From positions 1-59,540 of the forward strand of contig PAIY01000202.1 of the NCBI GenBank assembly GCA_002704825.1: a stretch of DNA of 59,540 bases, given 5' to 3'. This DNA comes from Phycisphaeraceae bacterium (GTDB taxonomy: Bacteria > Planctomycetota > Phycisphaerae > Phycisphaerales > Phycisphaeraceae). How positions within the stretch are numbered: position 1 is the stretch's first letter; every line of letters begins with the position of its first letter. Below are positions 9,155 to 18,942 of the stretch, piece after piece. Made by a program: the position numbers and the translations under genes. Below the pieces are notes generated by a model. The model had not been told where the DNA came from, searched no databases, and saw only the letters and a program-made list of their open reading frames with translations.

Positions 9155-11134
9155 ATGAAAATCAGAACCAAGCTGTTGTTACTTGTGATGGTCCCGCTGT
9201 GCGCGATGATGGCGCAGGGGGTGATCGAATGGGTCGGGAGTTACCGACAGTCCCAGCAAAGCCAATTGCTGCTGCAGACCGCCAAACTCTCTGAGCAGAT
9301 CAGTAACCTGGTCCATGAGTTGCAAAAGGAACGCGGACGCACCGCCGGCTTCCTGGGGAGTCAGGGCAAACAGTTTGGTTCCGAACTGACAGCACAACAC
9401 CAAAGCACCGACGAAAAATATCAGTCGCTGTTAACTGTCATCCAAACCTATCCCGTGGATCAGGTCTCCGACCGTATCCGTCAACGCCTTGAAACAGCCG
9501 TCCAGACCAGCAAACAGATAAACCAAATTCGTCAGCAGGTCCAAAGCCAGCAGATCGACACACCCAAAGCCATTGCGTACTACACGCAACTCAATAGCCA
9601 GATGCTCACAGTTGTTCAAAGCATGGCTGACCAAAGCACCACCGGCAGCATTGCCACCCAACTGGCTGCCAATCTCTATCTCCAGAAGACCAAGGAAAAC
9701 GCGGGTATCGAACGAGCCCTGCTCAGTAACGCCTTTGCAGCGGACCAATTCAACCCGGTGATCTTCCGACGCTTCGTTGGCAACCTGGCGCAGCAGCAGG
9801 CATTCATGCACGAGTTTGAAAACCTCGCCACACCGAAGATGCAATCCGTGTTTGATCAGGTGTCCGCTGATGCATCGTTTGCCCGGGTGGAGCATTATCG
9901 ACAATTGGCCATGGTTAAGTCTGACACTGGTCAATTTGGCGTCAGGCCTTCGGATTGGTTTGACACGATCACGCAGAAAATCAATCAGCTCAAATCCGCT
10001 GAAGATCAGATTGCACAACTGATCAACGAGCAGGTCACGCAAATCAACAATCACGCGTCGACGCTGATGTACAAGGCTTTGTTCCTGAATCTGGGTTTGA
10101 CGTTATTGACTATTTTGATGGGCATTTGGGCTTACCGCTCCATCAACACACCGATCCGTGAAATGACTCATCGCATGCAGGACATCGCTGAGGGTGATGG
10201 CGATCTGACGCAACGCGTTGATGATGGACGCAAAGATGAACTGGGCGTCATGGCCGGTTTCTTCAATCAGTTTGTCCAGAAAATTCAGGACACGGTCAAG
10301 CATGTTGCCCAGGCGACGCAGGAAGTCGCTTCGGCTGCAACGGAGATTGCTGCCACCAGCGAGCAGATGTCAACCAGTCTTTCACATCAACGCAGTCAGA
10401 ACGCCCAGGTTGCCAGTGCCGTCGAGCAGCTTTCTGCCAGTGTCATGGAGATTGCCAACCGCACCACCACCCTTTCGACGCATGCCAGTTCATCCGGCCA
10501 GACTGCACGTGAAGGCAATCAGGTCGTTGACAACACTGTCAATCAGATTCAGCAGATTGCCAGCATCGTCAATGAAGCTTCCAGTCAAATGCAGGAATTG
10601 GGCGATCGCTCTCAGGACATCGGCGTGGTTATTCGCGTAATCAATGACATCGCGGAACAAACGAATTTGCTGGCACTCAATGCGGCGATTGAAGCGGCAC
10701 GTGCAGGACAACACGGGCGCGGGTTTGCAGTCGTCGCGGATGAAGTCCGTAAGTTGGCTGAGCGCACCACCAACGCCACCGGCGAAGTCACGCAACTCAT
10801 CACCGCCATCCAGTCCCAGACACAAAACGCCATCGAACACATGGGACAAGGCACCGGCCTGGTCGATGAAGGTGTCCGTGCTGCCAGCTCTGCGGGGGAG
10901 GCATTGACCCGGATTGTCGATGACACGTCACAGGTTGATAACCTCGTCTCGTCCATTGCAGCAGCGACCGAACAACAGTCCACTGCCACACAGGAGATCA
11001 CGCGTTCGATCGAGTCCATCAGTAGCGCCTCAGAACAATCCAATCAGGCTGCAAGCCAGGCCGCAACCGCTGCACAGCAACTCTCCCGTCGCGCCGAGTC
11101 GCTGCAGGTGATGGTCAATCAGTTCAAAATTTAG
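9155..11134 (+). CDS. Methyl-accepting chemotaxis protein with NIT sensor domain
   Basis: Transmembrane chemoreceptor of 659 residues that controls CheA/CheW and thus flagellar rotation. Order: N-terminal helix (residues 6-26), a periplasmic helical domain with the NIT (nitrate/nitrite-sensing type) signature [16 protein letters not shown], a second helix near residue 310-330, a HAMP domain, and the signalling coiled coil with the hairpin tip [22 protein letters not shown] 9155 has AGGGG six nucleotides upstream; the ATG at 9149 is too close to it. The ligand is not shown by sequence; nitrate/nitrite is suggested only by family. Confidence 0.92.
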   Translation: MKIRTKLLLLVMVPLCAMMAQGVIEWVGSYRQSQQSQLLLQTAKLSEQISNLVHELQKERGRTAGFLGSQGKQFGSELTAQHQSTDEKYQSLLTVIQTYPVDQVSDRIRQRLETAVQTSKQINQIRQQVQSQQIDTPKAIAYYTQLNSQMLTVVQSMADQSTTGSIATQLAANLYLQKTKENAGIERALLSNAFAADQFNPVIFRRFVGNLAQQQAFMHEFENLATPKMQSVFDQVSADASFARVEHYRQLAMVKSDTGQFGVRPSDWFDTITQKINQLKSAEDQIAQLINEQVTQINNHASTLMYKALFLNLGLTLLTILMGIWAYRSINTPIREMTHRMQDIAEGDGDLTQRVDDGRKDELGVMAGFFNQFVQKIQDTVKHVAQATQEVASAATEIAATSEQMSTSLSHQRSQNAQVASAVEQLSASVMEIANRTTTLSTHASSSGQTAREGNQVVDNTVNQIQQIASIVNEASSQMQELGDRSQDIGVVIRVINDIAEQTNLLALNAAIEAARAGQHGRGFAVVADEVRKLAERTTNATGEVTQLITAIQSQTQNAIEHMGQGTGLVDEGVRAASSAGEALTRIVDDTSQVDNLVSSIAAATEQQSTATQEITRSIESISSASEQSNQAASQAATAAQQLSRRAESLQVMVNQFKI

Positions 11135-11203
11135 GGTGATATAAGTTTGACCACGTCATGAACTGAAGATGACATTGTCTGATGGATGGTTACACTATGG
11201 CCC

Positions 11204-11761
11204 ATGAGCAGTTCACAAAAGCAACGCGTGATCCGTAAACCCGGTCGGGGGTTCAGACCCTACCTGTTGATCCCCAAGGTCTTTGCCATGGCCGTGTATT
11301 TTGGCGCCATGGTCTGTGCTGCGGTGCTTTGGTGTCAGAGCATTGGCTGTAAACCCACCGAGGAGATCGACGCAACGGTGTTGATGGAGCATGTCTTATC
11401 CGTGCGTTTACTGATTGTGTATGTCGGGGTGCCTGCGCTGCTTTTAACCATGGTACTCGGCGTGTTGCTTTTGCTTGAGCATCCCGGGACGTTTCTGAAA
11501 TTACGCTGGCTCAGAGTCAAGTTATTTTTGATGCTCTTTGGCGTGCCGGGGTTTCATGTTTTCATGGCATCACGACTGCATCACTTCCGGGAAGCGCTGG
11601 AATCGGGTACCATTAACCATTCCCTGAAAAACCAGTTGACTTTCGGATTCGTCCTGCTGATGATCTGGTCTGCCATGGTGATCTGGTTAGGCAGACACAA
11701 ACCAAGACTCTGGCAGAACTGGGCCAAGGACTTTAAACGGCCAGCCCAATCCGAAACCTGA
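11204..11761 (+). CDS. CopD/HemJ-like four-helix membrane protein
   Basis: Small integral membrane protein, about 185 residues, with four predicted helices. The patterns FRPYLLIPKVFAMAVYFGAM and WLRVKLFLMLFGVPGFHVF resemble the CopD/HemJ membrane fold, in which HemJ is a protoporphyrinogen oxidase and CopD a copper-resistance protein. The His residues expected of HemJ are only partly conserved, so I do not assign the enzyme. The start at 11204 avoids an unlikely extension; the ORF can be read from 11186. It stands alone between the chemoreceptor and the lipoprotein pair. Confidence 0.55.
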   Translation: MSSSQKQRVIRKPGRGFRPYLLIPKVFAMAVYFGAMVCAAVLWCQSIGCKPTEEIDATVLMEHVLSVRLLIVYVGVPALLLTMVLGVLLLLEHPGTFLKLRWLRVKLFLMLFGVPGFHVFMASRLHHFREALESGTINHSLKNQLTFGFVLLMIWSAMVIWLGRHKPRLWQNWAKDFKRPAQSET

Positions 11762-11831
11762 TTTTTCAGACGCGGGTCATGAAACCCAAGACAAAACAAT
11801 CAAGCAAATGACATTCATGAGGAGTGTATCA

Positions 11832-12383
11832 ATGCGTGTTGTTGGGAGTGTGTTGTCGGTCATGTGTTTGCTGGCAGTCTGTTTGTGCAGCGGTTGTGCC
11901 GACTCGCAGGTGGATGCCCAGCGTCAGCGCATCGCCAATCGTCCGCCGGACTTTGCATTGGAGGTTTATGTTGAGGGCCAGTTGCAAACGGATAACGAAC
12001 GCCTGATCCGCAGCAAGTATCTGCTTCAACCCAATTTCAATCTTCACCTGTCGCTGAGTGATGAAGCCACGTTGGACCACTACCCCTCACGCTTCCTTAA
12101 ACTCCGACATGGTCAGTTCCAGGAACTCGTCACCGTCTGTCAGCAGGCCAATCTCATGGCTGAGCCCACCAGCCCGTTTGCTGAGAAAGTTCTCAATCAC
12201 GAATCACCTGCTGATCCCCAGCGTCCCTTGATTCATGTGACCTTGACCAGTTGGGGTAAAACCAATCATTATGTCACCTCGGGTAAAGATTCCCCGCCGA
12301 CGTTGGTCCTGCTGGATAAGTTGATTTTATTCACCGGCCGGGAATTGCCTGGAAATGCCATGGAATCGCACCGAGGTTATTAA
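11832..12383 (+). CDS. Putative lipoprotein, paralogue of the next gene
   Basis: Unrecognised 183-residue protein with a signal peptide and lipobox LCSGC at the expected place, so probably an outer- or inner-membrane lipoprotein. ATG 11832 follows AGGAG with 7-nt spacing. The C-terminal body (beta-rich, with a segment about where FQELVTVCQQANLM occurs) matches the layout of the following gene, where LKSIESFINQSNLL occupies the same place. The stop codon directly touches the next start, so the two are coexpressed. Confidence 0.7.
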   Translation: MRVVGSVLSVMCLLAVCLCSGCADSQVDAQRQRIANRPPDFALEVYVEGQLQTDNERLIRSKYLLQPNFNLHLSLSDEATLDHYPSRFLKLRHGQFQELVTVCQQANLMAEPTSPFAEKVLNHESPADPQRPLIHVTLTSWGKTNHYVTSGKDSPPTLVLLDKLILFTGRELPGNAMESHRGY

Positions 12384-12881
12384 ATGTCACAACTGTCCCG
12401 CCCACTGATTTGCCTTGCTGTTCTGGCATTGTTGTTGCCTGCCTGTCGATCGACGCAGACCACGCCCCCCGCCGGTGTTCAGAAAATCGTCATCAAGCTT
12501 CAGTCATTGACCACCGACAAACGCTATTCCTATTTTGAACTTGAACCCAACGGGCAATTGTCATTTGGTGGCGGCTTTGATGCCATCACCAAAAATGCCA
12601 AACCCGTGATGACGCTCAACACGCAGCAACTCAAATCGATTGAATCTTTCATCAACCAATCCAACTTGTTGACCGCCAACCTCTCGGGCAAGCAGGATCG
12701 CAAAAACTCCAAAGACGTTCATCATGAATTGGTCTTGAAACTAGGCAATCAATCACGCACGCTCCAAGTCAATGACAATCAAATCCCTGCAGTGGGCCAA
12801 CTGCATGACATGATTTTCGACTTCTATGCCAAAGCCAGATACAACCTGCCGGGCATTGGCACGCCGGATGCCAATCAATGA
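12384..12881 (+). CDS. Putative lipoprotein, paralogue of the previous gene
   Basis: Unrecognised 165-residue lipoprotein with signal peptide and lipobox LLPAC. The first half has short beta-strand-like stretches ending in an N/G-rich loop, then a helix and a beta-rich C-terminus, in the same order as the upstream gene. It begins at the base after the upstream stop. No catalytic motif is visible. Convergent with nnrE. Confidence 0.7.
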   Translation: MSQLSRPLICLAVLALLLPACRSTQTTPPAGVQKIVIKLQSLTTDKRYSYFELEPNGQLSFGGGFDAITKNAKPVMTLNTQQLKSIESFINQSNLLTANLSGKQDRKNSKDVHHELVLKLGNQSRTLQVNDNQIPAVGQLHDMIFDFYAKARYNLPGIGTPDANQ

Positions 12882-12905
12882 TTTCAGTATTTCTTAGGTG
12901 CGATT

Positions 12906-13565
12906 TTAATCCTGAATATCCAACGCCATCTCAATCGCCTGTGTCGGTACGCCAATGTCCACCACGTGAACCTTGCCAGTGATCGCATGCGAATCAGCAT
13001 GATCGAATCCGAGTTTGCGGGCAACGAAGGTGATGGTGTGATCCGCTTTGACGACAGCGTTTGCTGGTAACCCCGAATCACAATCCAGCCCTGAGGGCAA
13101 GTCGATGGCAAAGACCATGGCTTTATTTTCCGTCGCCTGAATGTATGGCAACAAGGACTCACGGACATCACCATGAAAACCGGTCCCCAGCAAGGCGTCG
13201 ACGATGACATGTTCACTCGTGAGTTGATCAAGCTCGATCACGGGGATGTGCATCTTCATGGCAATGGCAGCATTGATCGCAGCATCACCGGTCAGTTCAT
13301 CGACGGACTTGGCGCAGACCAACTGCGCTTTGAAGCCCATGTTCGTCAAGTGTCGCGCGATGACGTAACCGTCTCCACCGTTGTTACCAGAGCCACAGAG
13401 GATGGCAACAGTATCCAACGGGCTGATTTGCTGGGCGATGATCATCGCGGCATTGCGGCCGGCATTCTCCATGAGCACCACGCCGGGCATGGCAAAGTGC
13501 TCCATGGCAATCCGATCCACCGCGCGGACCTGTTTACGGGTAAGTGTGATGAGCGTTTGGGACAT
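12906..13565 (-). CDS. nnrE: NAD(P)H-hydrate epimerase
   Basis: YjeF N-terminal-domain protein that interconverts R and S forms of hydrated NAD(P)H so the dehydratase can repair it. The signature GSGNNGGDGYVIARHL is present near residue 55-75, with VDALLGTGFHG and FAIDLPSGLDCDSG following. Length 219 residues is normal for the stand-alone domain. The partner dehydratase is a separate gene at 14841-15701, whereas many bacteria fuse both domains. Eight bases separate it from the upstream PfpI-type gene, so they are probably one operon. Confidence 0.94.
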   Translation of the reverse strand: MSQTLITLTRKQVRAVDRIAMEHFAMPGVVLMENAGRNAAMIIAQQISPLDTVAILCGSGNNGGDGYVIARHLTNMGFKAQLVCAKSVDELTGDAAINAAIAMKMHIPVIELDQLTSEHVIVDALLGTGFHGDVRESLLPYIQATENKAMVFAIDLPSGLDCDSGLPANAVVKADHTITFVARKLGFDHADSHAITGKVHVVDIGVPTQAIEMALDIQD

Positions 13566-13573
13566 AATGACAC

Positions 13574-14155
13574 TTAAAGTTCAATTTTGGTACCAAGTGC
13601 GTCAAGTAACGCTTTGATCCATGCCGGATGGGCAGGCCATGCCGGTGCGGTAATGAATTGACCATCGACATGCGCCTGATCCATGGGAACTTCCACCCAG
13701 TTGCCCCCTGCCCGGTTGACTTCCGGGGCGCATGCGGGGTAAGCCGAACAGGACTTGCCGGTAATCACTTCGGCAGCGGCGAGTAACTGGGCACCGTGAC
13801 AGATGGCGGCGATGGGCTTGCCGGCTTTGGCGAAGTCCTGGACAATTTCGATCACGCGCTTGTTCAGACGAATGTATTCCGGTGCACGTCCGCCGGGGAT
13901 GACCAATGCGTCATAGTCAGCTGCGTTGACATCGATGAACGAGGCGTTGAGCGTGAAATTGTGTCCCGGTTTTTCGGTGTAGGTCTGATCGCCTTCAAAG
14001 TCATGAATGGCAGTGCGGACCTGATCACCATCCTGCTTATCCGGGCAGACCGCATGCACGGTGTGGCCGACCATCAGCAGCATCTGAAACGGAACCATCA
14101 CTTCGTAATCTTCCACGAAATCGCCGACGATCATGAGTATTTTTTTCGCTGCCAT
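13574..14155 (-). CDS. DJ-1/PfpI family protein
   Basis: Class I glutamine-amidotransferase-like fold, 193 residues. The nucleophile elbow [13 protein letters not shown] holds C119 and H120, and the acidic residue E17 near the N-terminus matches the DJ-1/PfpI arrangement. Members act as proteases, deglycases, hydratases or chaperones; the sequence does not tell which. It directly precedes nnrE, which may suggest a metabolite-damage-repair role (inference). Confidence 0.88.
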   Translation of the reverse strand: MAAKKILMIVGDFVEDYEVMVPFQMLLMVGHTVHAVCPDKQDGDQVRTAIHDFEGDQTYTEKPGHNFTLNASFIDVNAADYDALVIPGGRAPEYIRLNKRVIEIVQDFAKAGKPIAAICHGAQLLAAAEVITGKSCSAYPACAPEVNRAGGNWVEVPMDQAHVDGQFITAPAWPAHPAWIKALLDALGTKIEL

Positions 14156-14299
14156 GGGATTCTCCTTGTTGCTCTTGAGGCTCTGATTGTCAAAGACATT
14201 GTAGCATCGATGAGAAAGTTGCCGATAATGACTTCACAGCCGGACAAGTCACGCTAGAATGACGGCATACCATTTTGCCTTAACGGTCAGGATAAAGCG

Positions 14300-14770
14300 T
14301 TGAAAATCACACTGCGAACCAAAGACAGTCAGCAACGGGTGATCATCCAGACTCCGGATGATGCTGCCCCACCTGCGATGATCAAATTCCCCGGTGAGCC
14401 ATCGCATCAGATTGCTTTGGACTGGAGCGGTGCGGTGGATGACGAGAAATGTCTCAAGCGCTGCCCGGTGTGTGGTTGCAAGGATATGTATGTCAGTAAC
14501 AGCTTCCCGCAGATCACGGCGCTGGTGAGTATTGCCTTGGCAGCCGTGTTTTGCCTGGTCATGATTTATCACAAGTGGATTATCCCGGCGATTGTTGTCT
14601 CGGTGGTCGTGATTTTGGTTGATGTCTTGATTTACCTGTTCAAGAAGCCTGCACTGATCTGCTACGACTGTCAGACGGAATACCGCAGCCTGCCGATCTC
14701 AAAGCACCATGGCCGCTGGGAACAGGGGCTGGGTGAACGCTACAAGCACAAGCGTCAATCGCAGGATTGA
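14300..14770 (+). CDS. Zinc-ribbon protein with two membrane helices
   Basis: Unrecognised 156-residue protein. A CPVCGC motif (about residue 55) and a CYDC motif (about 122) form two halves of a treble-clef or ribbon-like zinc site, separated by two strongly hydrophobic helices. This suggests a membrane protein with both ends on the same side. The start is a TTG preceded by AGGA; there is no ATG before residue 28. Divergent from the PfpI-type gene. Confidence 0.65.
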   Translation: MKITLRTKDSQQRVIIQTPDDAAPPAMIKFPGEPSHQIALDWSGAVDDEKCLKRCPVCGCKDMYVSNSFPQITALVSIALAAVFCLVMIYHKWIIPAIVVSVVVILVDVLIYLFKKPALICYDCQTEYRSLPISKHHGRWEQGLGERYKHKRQSQD

Positions 14771-14840
14771 TTGACATCCACACAGCTTTATCCAGCAGTA
14801 TCAGGGGTATTCTCACGCCCCATCTGGTTTCTTGATTGAC

Positions 14841-15701
14841 TTACGATTGCATCAGGTATTGGCGAATTGCTTTGGGGAGCATGTCAGCCAGGTTCCGTGC
14901 CAGCAATCCAACCGGACCATTTTCCGCCACCCAGAGATCCGCTGCCAGGCCGTGCAGGTGTGCACCGAGTGTGGCAGCGGCAAAGCCATCCAGGCCTTGC
15001 GTGATCAGTGATGCGATCAAGCCGGTGAGTACATCACCACTACCTGCGGTTGCCAGGGCAGCATTGCCGGTGTGATTGATGTGGCATTGCGTGCGGCTGG
15101 CGATGACGGTTTGATGGCCTTTGAGTACGACCACAGCATGATGTACCTTGGCCAATGCCGTTGCAGCTTTGACACGTTGCTCTGGATCCACCGGATCATG
15201 GTTAATCCCAACCGCCTGAGCCAGACGGCGAAATTCACCGGGGTGAGGCGTGAGGACGCGACACTTGGCAGCGGGTTCGAGTCTTTCCCCCGTCTCTGCA
15301 AGCAGGTTCAAGGCATCTGCATCAAGCACCATCGGACGATTGCTGGTGAGTAAACTGGATAATCGATTTCGACTTTGTGGGGTTCGCCCCATTCCCGGTC
15401 CCACTGCAAGAACGCCAGTATCTTCCGGATCAATTTCAGTAAGCACACGTTCGAGATTGCGCGCTTTATCGGAAATGGGAACTCCGGTTGCAGAGGACTC
15501 AAGCAGCAATAGATTCGTGAGAATGCTTTCATCAGCAATGAACTTGACCAATCCTGCGCCACTTCGTAAAGCCGAGCGTGCCGTCAAGGACGGGGCGCCG
15601 ATCATGTTGCTTTGTCCGCCGATGATGAAGAGCGTTTTAAACGTTCCCTTGTGTGCTGTCGACTGACGTTCAGGGAATTGAGGTAGTGAGATGATTTTCA
15701 T
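14841..15701 (-). CDS. nnrD: ADP-dependent NAD(P)H-hydrate dehydratase
   Basis: YjeF C-terminal-domain (ribokinase-like) protein, 286 residues, that dehydrates S-NAD(P)HX using ADP or ATP. Motifs: GGQSNMIGAPSLTARSALRS near the N-terminus, VLDADALNLLAE, LTPHPGEFRRLA and the catalytic GSGDVLTG with Asp at its centre. Works with nnrE about 1.3 kb away; the two are not in one operon because a plus-strand gene lies between them. Confidence 0.94.
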   Translation of the reverse strand: MKIISLPQFPERQSTAHKGTFKTLFIIGGQSNMIGAPSLTARSALRSGAGLVKFIADESILTNLLLLESSATGVPISDKARNLERVLTEIDPEDTGVLAVGPGMGRTPQSRNRLSSLLTSNRPMVLDADALNLLAETGERLEPAAKCRVLTPHPGEFRRLAQAVGINHDPVDPEQRVKAATALAKVHHAVVVLKGHQTVIASRTQCHINHTGNAALATAGSGDVLTGLIASLITQGLDGFAAATLGAHLHGLAADLWVAENGPVGLLARNLADMLPKAIRQYLMQS

Positions 15702-15791
15702 GAATCAATGACTCAAACTGCTAGCGGTCATGCAAGTGAACCTGTCAATACAAACGACAAGTCGTACATCATCGCAATAAAAACTGATATT

Positions 15792-17291
15792 TCAGCGTGC
15801 ATTGAGCACGTTGATCTTTAATCGGCCAATCAGGGGCGTGAGTTTGACCAGATCGTTCATTGTATTGCCCGAATCTGTATCGCTGGCGACCATGGCAATG
15901 TGTGCAGCATCAAACACCGTGTTGGGCAGTGTGGCATCCAGATCGACCCACTTGCCATCCACCCAGGCTTGAGCCCACATGTGATAGCCGAAGATGTTGC
16001 GGTTACCCAGAAATTCGTCGACGTAAATCATCCCTGAGACCACACGGCTGGGTACACCGGCGCCACGGAGCATCGCAGCGAGCAGCGTCCCATGTTCAGT
16101 GCAATCACCCTGCCTGGTTCGGATGACTTCACTGGCGGTGGCAAAACCAACCGACAAATCCTTGGACTTGATCTCGCGATTGACAAACTCGCGCAGCCGC
16201 AAGGCACGCTGCATCACCGGCAGGTTCTCCAGATTCCGACCCAGGGCACGTTCCAATGCCTTTTGAATCTCAGGGTCCTTGTGATTGAGTACAGCGGTGG
16301 CTGTCAGAAAACTTTCGCCCGGTTTATCGGCATTGGGCAGTGGATCGGCATTGACATCCACGGTCACTTTCGCACGCTTGTTATCAAGCCACTGAACCTG
16401 CTGATTGGCGGTCTGGAGCAGACTATCGCGCTTGACGGCAGCCTGCCCGGTCTGGATGAGCAGTTCGTACTCAGCATGCTTGAGTTGACGCGGATTCGGT
16501 AGCGGTCTGCTGGGTGTGACCATCGTCGAAACCAGTAACTCCGGCGGATTGACTTTCTGTGTGGCAAGCATCTGATCAGACAGCAGCACTTCCAGCTCCA
16601 TCCCCGGCATGGGGGTCACCTTGGTCTTGACCGGTAGCAATTTGTCATCCGTCCAAACCTTCGTCACCACGCCATCCATCATCGACGTCGTCATGTCCCA
16701 TGCGATGGCAGGAATCGTCTTGCCCACCACGTCCACACTCTGTTCCCCAAGATGTTTCATGGTGATCTGAACCGGCTGCGGACCTGCTGTCGGATCAATC
16801 GTCCAGAAGCTGATCTGCTTTTTGCCTTTGGCAAGTTCATCCATGACATACGCCTGAGCCTGAATCGGCGTCATCCAATCCTGGGCAGGTTTGGGAATGT
16901 TGTTGGTGATCCGCTGTCCATTTTGCATGCTGGTCAATTCGATCGAGCCGTCATCATTGTACTTGTAGCTTTGGACCACCTGCATGATGCTCATGTCCTG
17001 CTTGGACTGCCCACGAAGGGGTTTGCCTTGAGGTGTCTGCACGAACTCGGAAGTGATGCGAATGGTGATGGGCATGGGACCGCGCGACATGCTGATCTGC
17101 GTATCGGATTGGGTGATGAGATTGCCATCGGCATCAAACGAGCAGGATTCGTGGGAGTAACCCGCAGGTTGACCGCCCAGCCGCAGCGAGAACCAATGGT
17201 CGTAAGTCAGTTCCTGATCCTGCGCATGGCATGTTAAACACAGACAAATCGCAGTCAGGAAAACGACGGAGTAATAGTGGGCTTTGGACAT
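15792..17291 (-). CDS. Exported transglutaminase-like protein
   Basis: Predicted periplasmic or cell-surface protein of 499 residues. The signal peptide MSKAHYYSVVFLTAICLCL ends near CHAQ, so ATG 17291 is preferred over the longer reading from 17360. The C-terminal half has the transglutaminase-core triad: Cys in RQGDCTEHGTLLAAML, His in GYHMWAQAWVDGKW and Asp in VDLDATLP. Such exported proteins act as peptidases or in cell-surface modification. The N-terminal 250 residues are beta-rich and not recognised. Probably monocistronic; a dispersed repeat lies upstream. Confidence 0.85.
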   Translation of the reverse strand: MSKAHYYSVVFLTAICLCLTCHAQDQELTYDHWFSLRLGGQPAGYSHESCSFDADGNLITQSDTQISMSRGPMPITIRITSEFVQTPQGKPLRGQSKQDMSIMQVVQSYKYNDDGSIELTSMQNGQRITNNIPKPAQDWMTPIQAQAYVMDELAKGKKQISFWTIDPTAGPQPVQITMKHLGEQSVDVVGKTIPAIAWDMTTSMMDGVVTKVWTDDKLLPVKTKVTPMPGMELEVLLSDQMLATQKVNPPELLVSTMVTPSRPLPNPRQLKHAEYELLIQTGQAAVKRDSLLQTANQQVQWLDNKRAKVTVDVNADPLPNADKPGESFLTATAVLNHKDPEIQKALERALGRNLENLPVMQRALRLREFVNREIKSKDLSVGFATASEVIRTRQGDCTEHGTLLAAMLRGAGVPSRVVSGMIYVDEFLGNRNIFGYHMWAQAWVDGKWVDLDATLPNTVFDAAHIAMVASDTDSGNTMNDLVKLTPLIGRLKINVLNAR

Positions 17292-17405
17292 GTTGCTTAT
17301 GGTAAACCGCAGACTTGCTGGCGTGCAAGCTTTTTGGGTTTGAGGTTCTCGGAATTTCATAATCGGTGTAATTCAAATAGACAGTATGTTATCGATCTAT
17401 GAATT

Positions 17406-17497
17406 CGTCATTTCCATGCAGGCGGGAATCCAGTGGCATTCAGTTGACGCTTACAAGTTCCACTGGACGCCCAACTTTCGGGCGCGCGGGAGTGACG
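17406..17497. repeat. Copy of the CGTCATTCCCGC dispersed palindrome
   Basis: CGTCATTTCC..GGCGGGAATCCAGTGGCAT at the left and CACTGGACGCCC...CGCGGGAGTGACG at the right are imperfect inverted arms around a short middle. It belongs to the same family as copies at 40361, 43607, 58556 and 58686, but with more mismatches. Intergenic, between two minus-strand genes. Confidence 0.75.
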
Positions 17498-17524
17498 GAT
17501 GATGGATGTTTTTATTGATCGACG

Positions 17525-18931
17525 CTATGCAGGCGTGCGGTGTTCGTTGGCCTGTTTGACCATGTATCGCAGATGTTCGAGTTGATGATCGGGATACAGG
17601 AAAAACGGCCAATCACGACGTGATGCTAATTTTCGGTTGCGTATGCCCTGCTTGGCGCGCGTGAGTTTGTTGTAGGCATCGTTGAGCAGTTCTACGTGGT
17701 CTTCACAGAACTGATCATTGATGGCATGCAACTGTTTGAACCAGACTTTCTTTTCCTTGCGGTCTGCATGTCGATCTGCGAGTTGTTCGATGAGTTGTGC
17801 TTTGATGTTGGCTAACTCGGGATCGACCTCGGTGTAATGATCGATGTTGTGTCGAAGATGATGCAAGTGACAGACAGCTTGTTCGACATCTTCCTGGTGT
17901 GCGAGCGGGACATCCCACTGCATGTACAAGTCCGCGCTGGCAATGGCAAGCGCGTTTAATGCGGGTTGGTTCCACTGTGACCACCAGATTTCGGTGACCT
18001 GATCGTAGACGCCACCACCTTTGCCATGAATGAAGAGTTGGCTGACGATGCTGCGCATCAATGCTGAGAGAAACAGGGCTTTGGGAGCGAGCAAGGCTTC
18101 AGAACGGTCAATGGGATTACCTTCTTCGTCGACCATGATCGCCTGTTCATCAGCTATGTCGGCATAAACACGCGCTCGCGGCTTGCCCCATTGGATGAGC
18201 CAAAGAGGCAACTCCACGCGATCCATTTCCATGGACAAGGGGGCGATCCCCGCATTGGGGACTTCGTTAACCGCGTTGTTGTAACAGCGTGCACAGGATT
18301 GCGGATCATCAAGCATCTGATCCACATATCGCTTAGCGCTGGGCAGTTCAAGTAACTGCGTCGAATACAACACCGGCACATCCCCTACCCACTGCTTCAT
18401 CAATCGCGTGAGTATCACCGTAATCTGCTGAGCGAGATTGCAGCAGGAGGGCATGTTCAACAGTGCACGCCCCAGTGATGCGGACTGCTCCTGTTTCAGA
18501 TACCAGAGATTGTCCTGCACCTGCTTGATATCCACAGGCGCCTGGCTTGCAATGGGCAGGTCCTCGTGCACCTTGGCCAACTGGACTTCCTGATCAATCA
18601 CCTCGGCCCCAAAGCGAATCGGGATCGGCATCTGCATGGCAGGATGGACATCATGATCGACGACCAGATGAAGCATATCACCGCCGTGATATCGGGCGGC
18701 TTCGGCCATCGCCATGTCCTTGGCAAGAATCCCCGGGTGCCAGAACCACGCCTGGTGTCCGGTGGCAATGATCGGGCCATCCATGTTCAATCGCCCGGTT
18801 CCCAGGTGATCGGCATTGGAGGCGACCAGATCAACAAGGACCTGACGGTCCGCAGCGGAAACGGCACCAGATGGATGCCAGTGGATCATCAGGGGATCGG
18901 CATAAAAACGTGCATTTTGATTCGGTGCCAT
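17525..18931 (-). CDS. Uncharacterised protein, remotely BshC-like
   Basis: Unrecognised 468-residue soluble protein. Motifs seen are ATGHQAWFWHPGILAKDMA (residues about 50-70), a LVVDHDVHP element, PRARVYADIADEQA, and LFIHGKGGGVYDQVTE. The ordered TGHQ and HGxGG motifs recall the BshC-type (bacillithiol ligase) fold, but I cannot show homology. No signal peptide or helices. ATG 18931 leaves 11 nt after the glycosyltransferase stop; an upstream in-frame start at 18967 would overlap it. The tight spacing suggests an operon with the glycosyltransferase. Confidence 0.6.
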   Translation of the reverse strand: MAPNQNARFYADPLMIHWHPSGAVSAADRQVLVDLVASNADHLGTGRLNMDGPIIATGHQAWFWHPGILAKDMAMAEAARYHGGDMLHLVVDHDVHPAMQMPIPIRFGAEVIDQEVQLAKVHEDLPIASQAPVDIKQVQDNLWYLKQEQSASLGRALLNMPSCCNLAQQITVILTRLMKQWVGDVPVLYSTQLLELPSAKRYVDQMLDDPQSCARCYNNAVNEVPNAGIAPLSMEMDRVELPLWLIQWGKPRARVYADIADEQAIMVDEEGNPIDRSEALLAPKALFLSALMRSIVSQLFIHGKGGGVYDQVTEIWWSQWNQPALNALAIASADLYMQWDVPLAHQEDVEQAVCHLHHLRHNIDHYTEVDPELANIKAQLIEQLADRHADRKEKKVWFKQLHAINDQFCEDHVELLNDAYNKLTRAKQGIRNRKLASRRDWPFFLYPDHQLEHLRYMVKQANEHRTPA

Positions 18932-18942
18932 GGGAGAACAAA

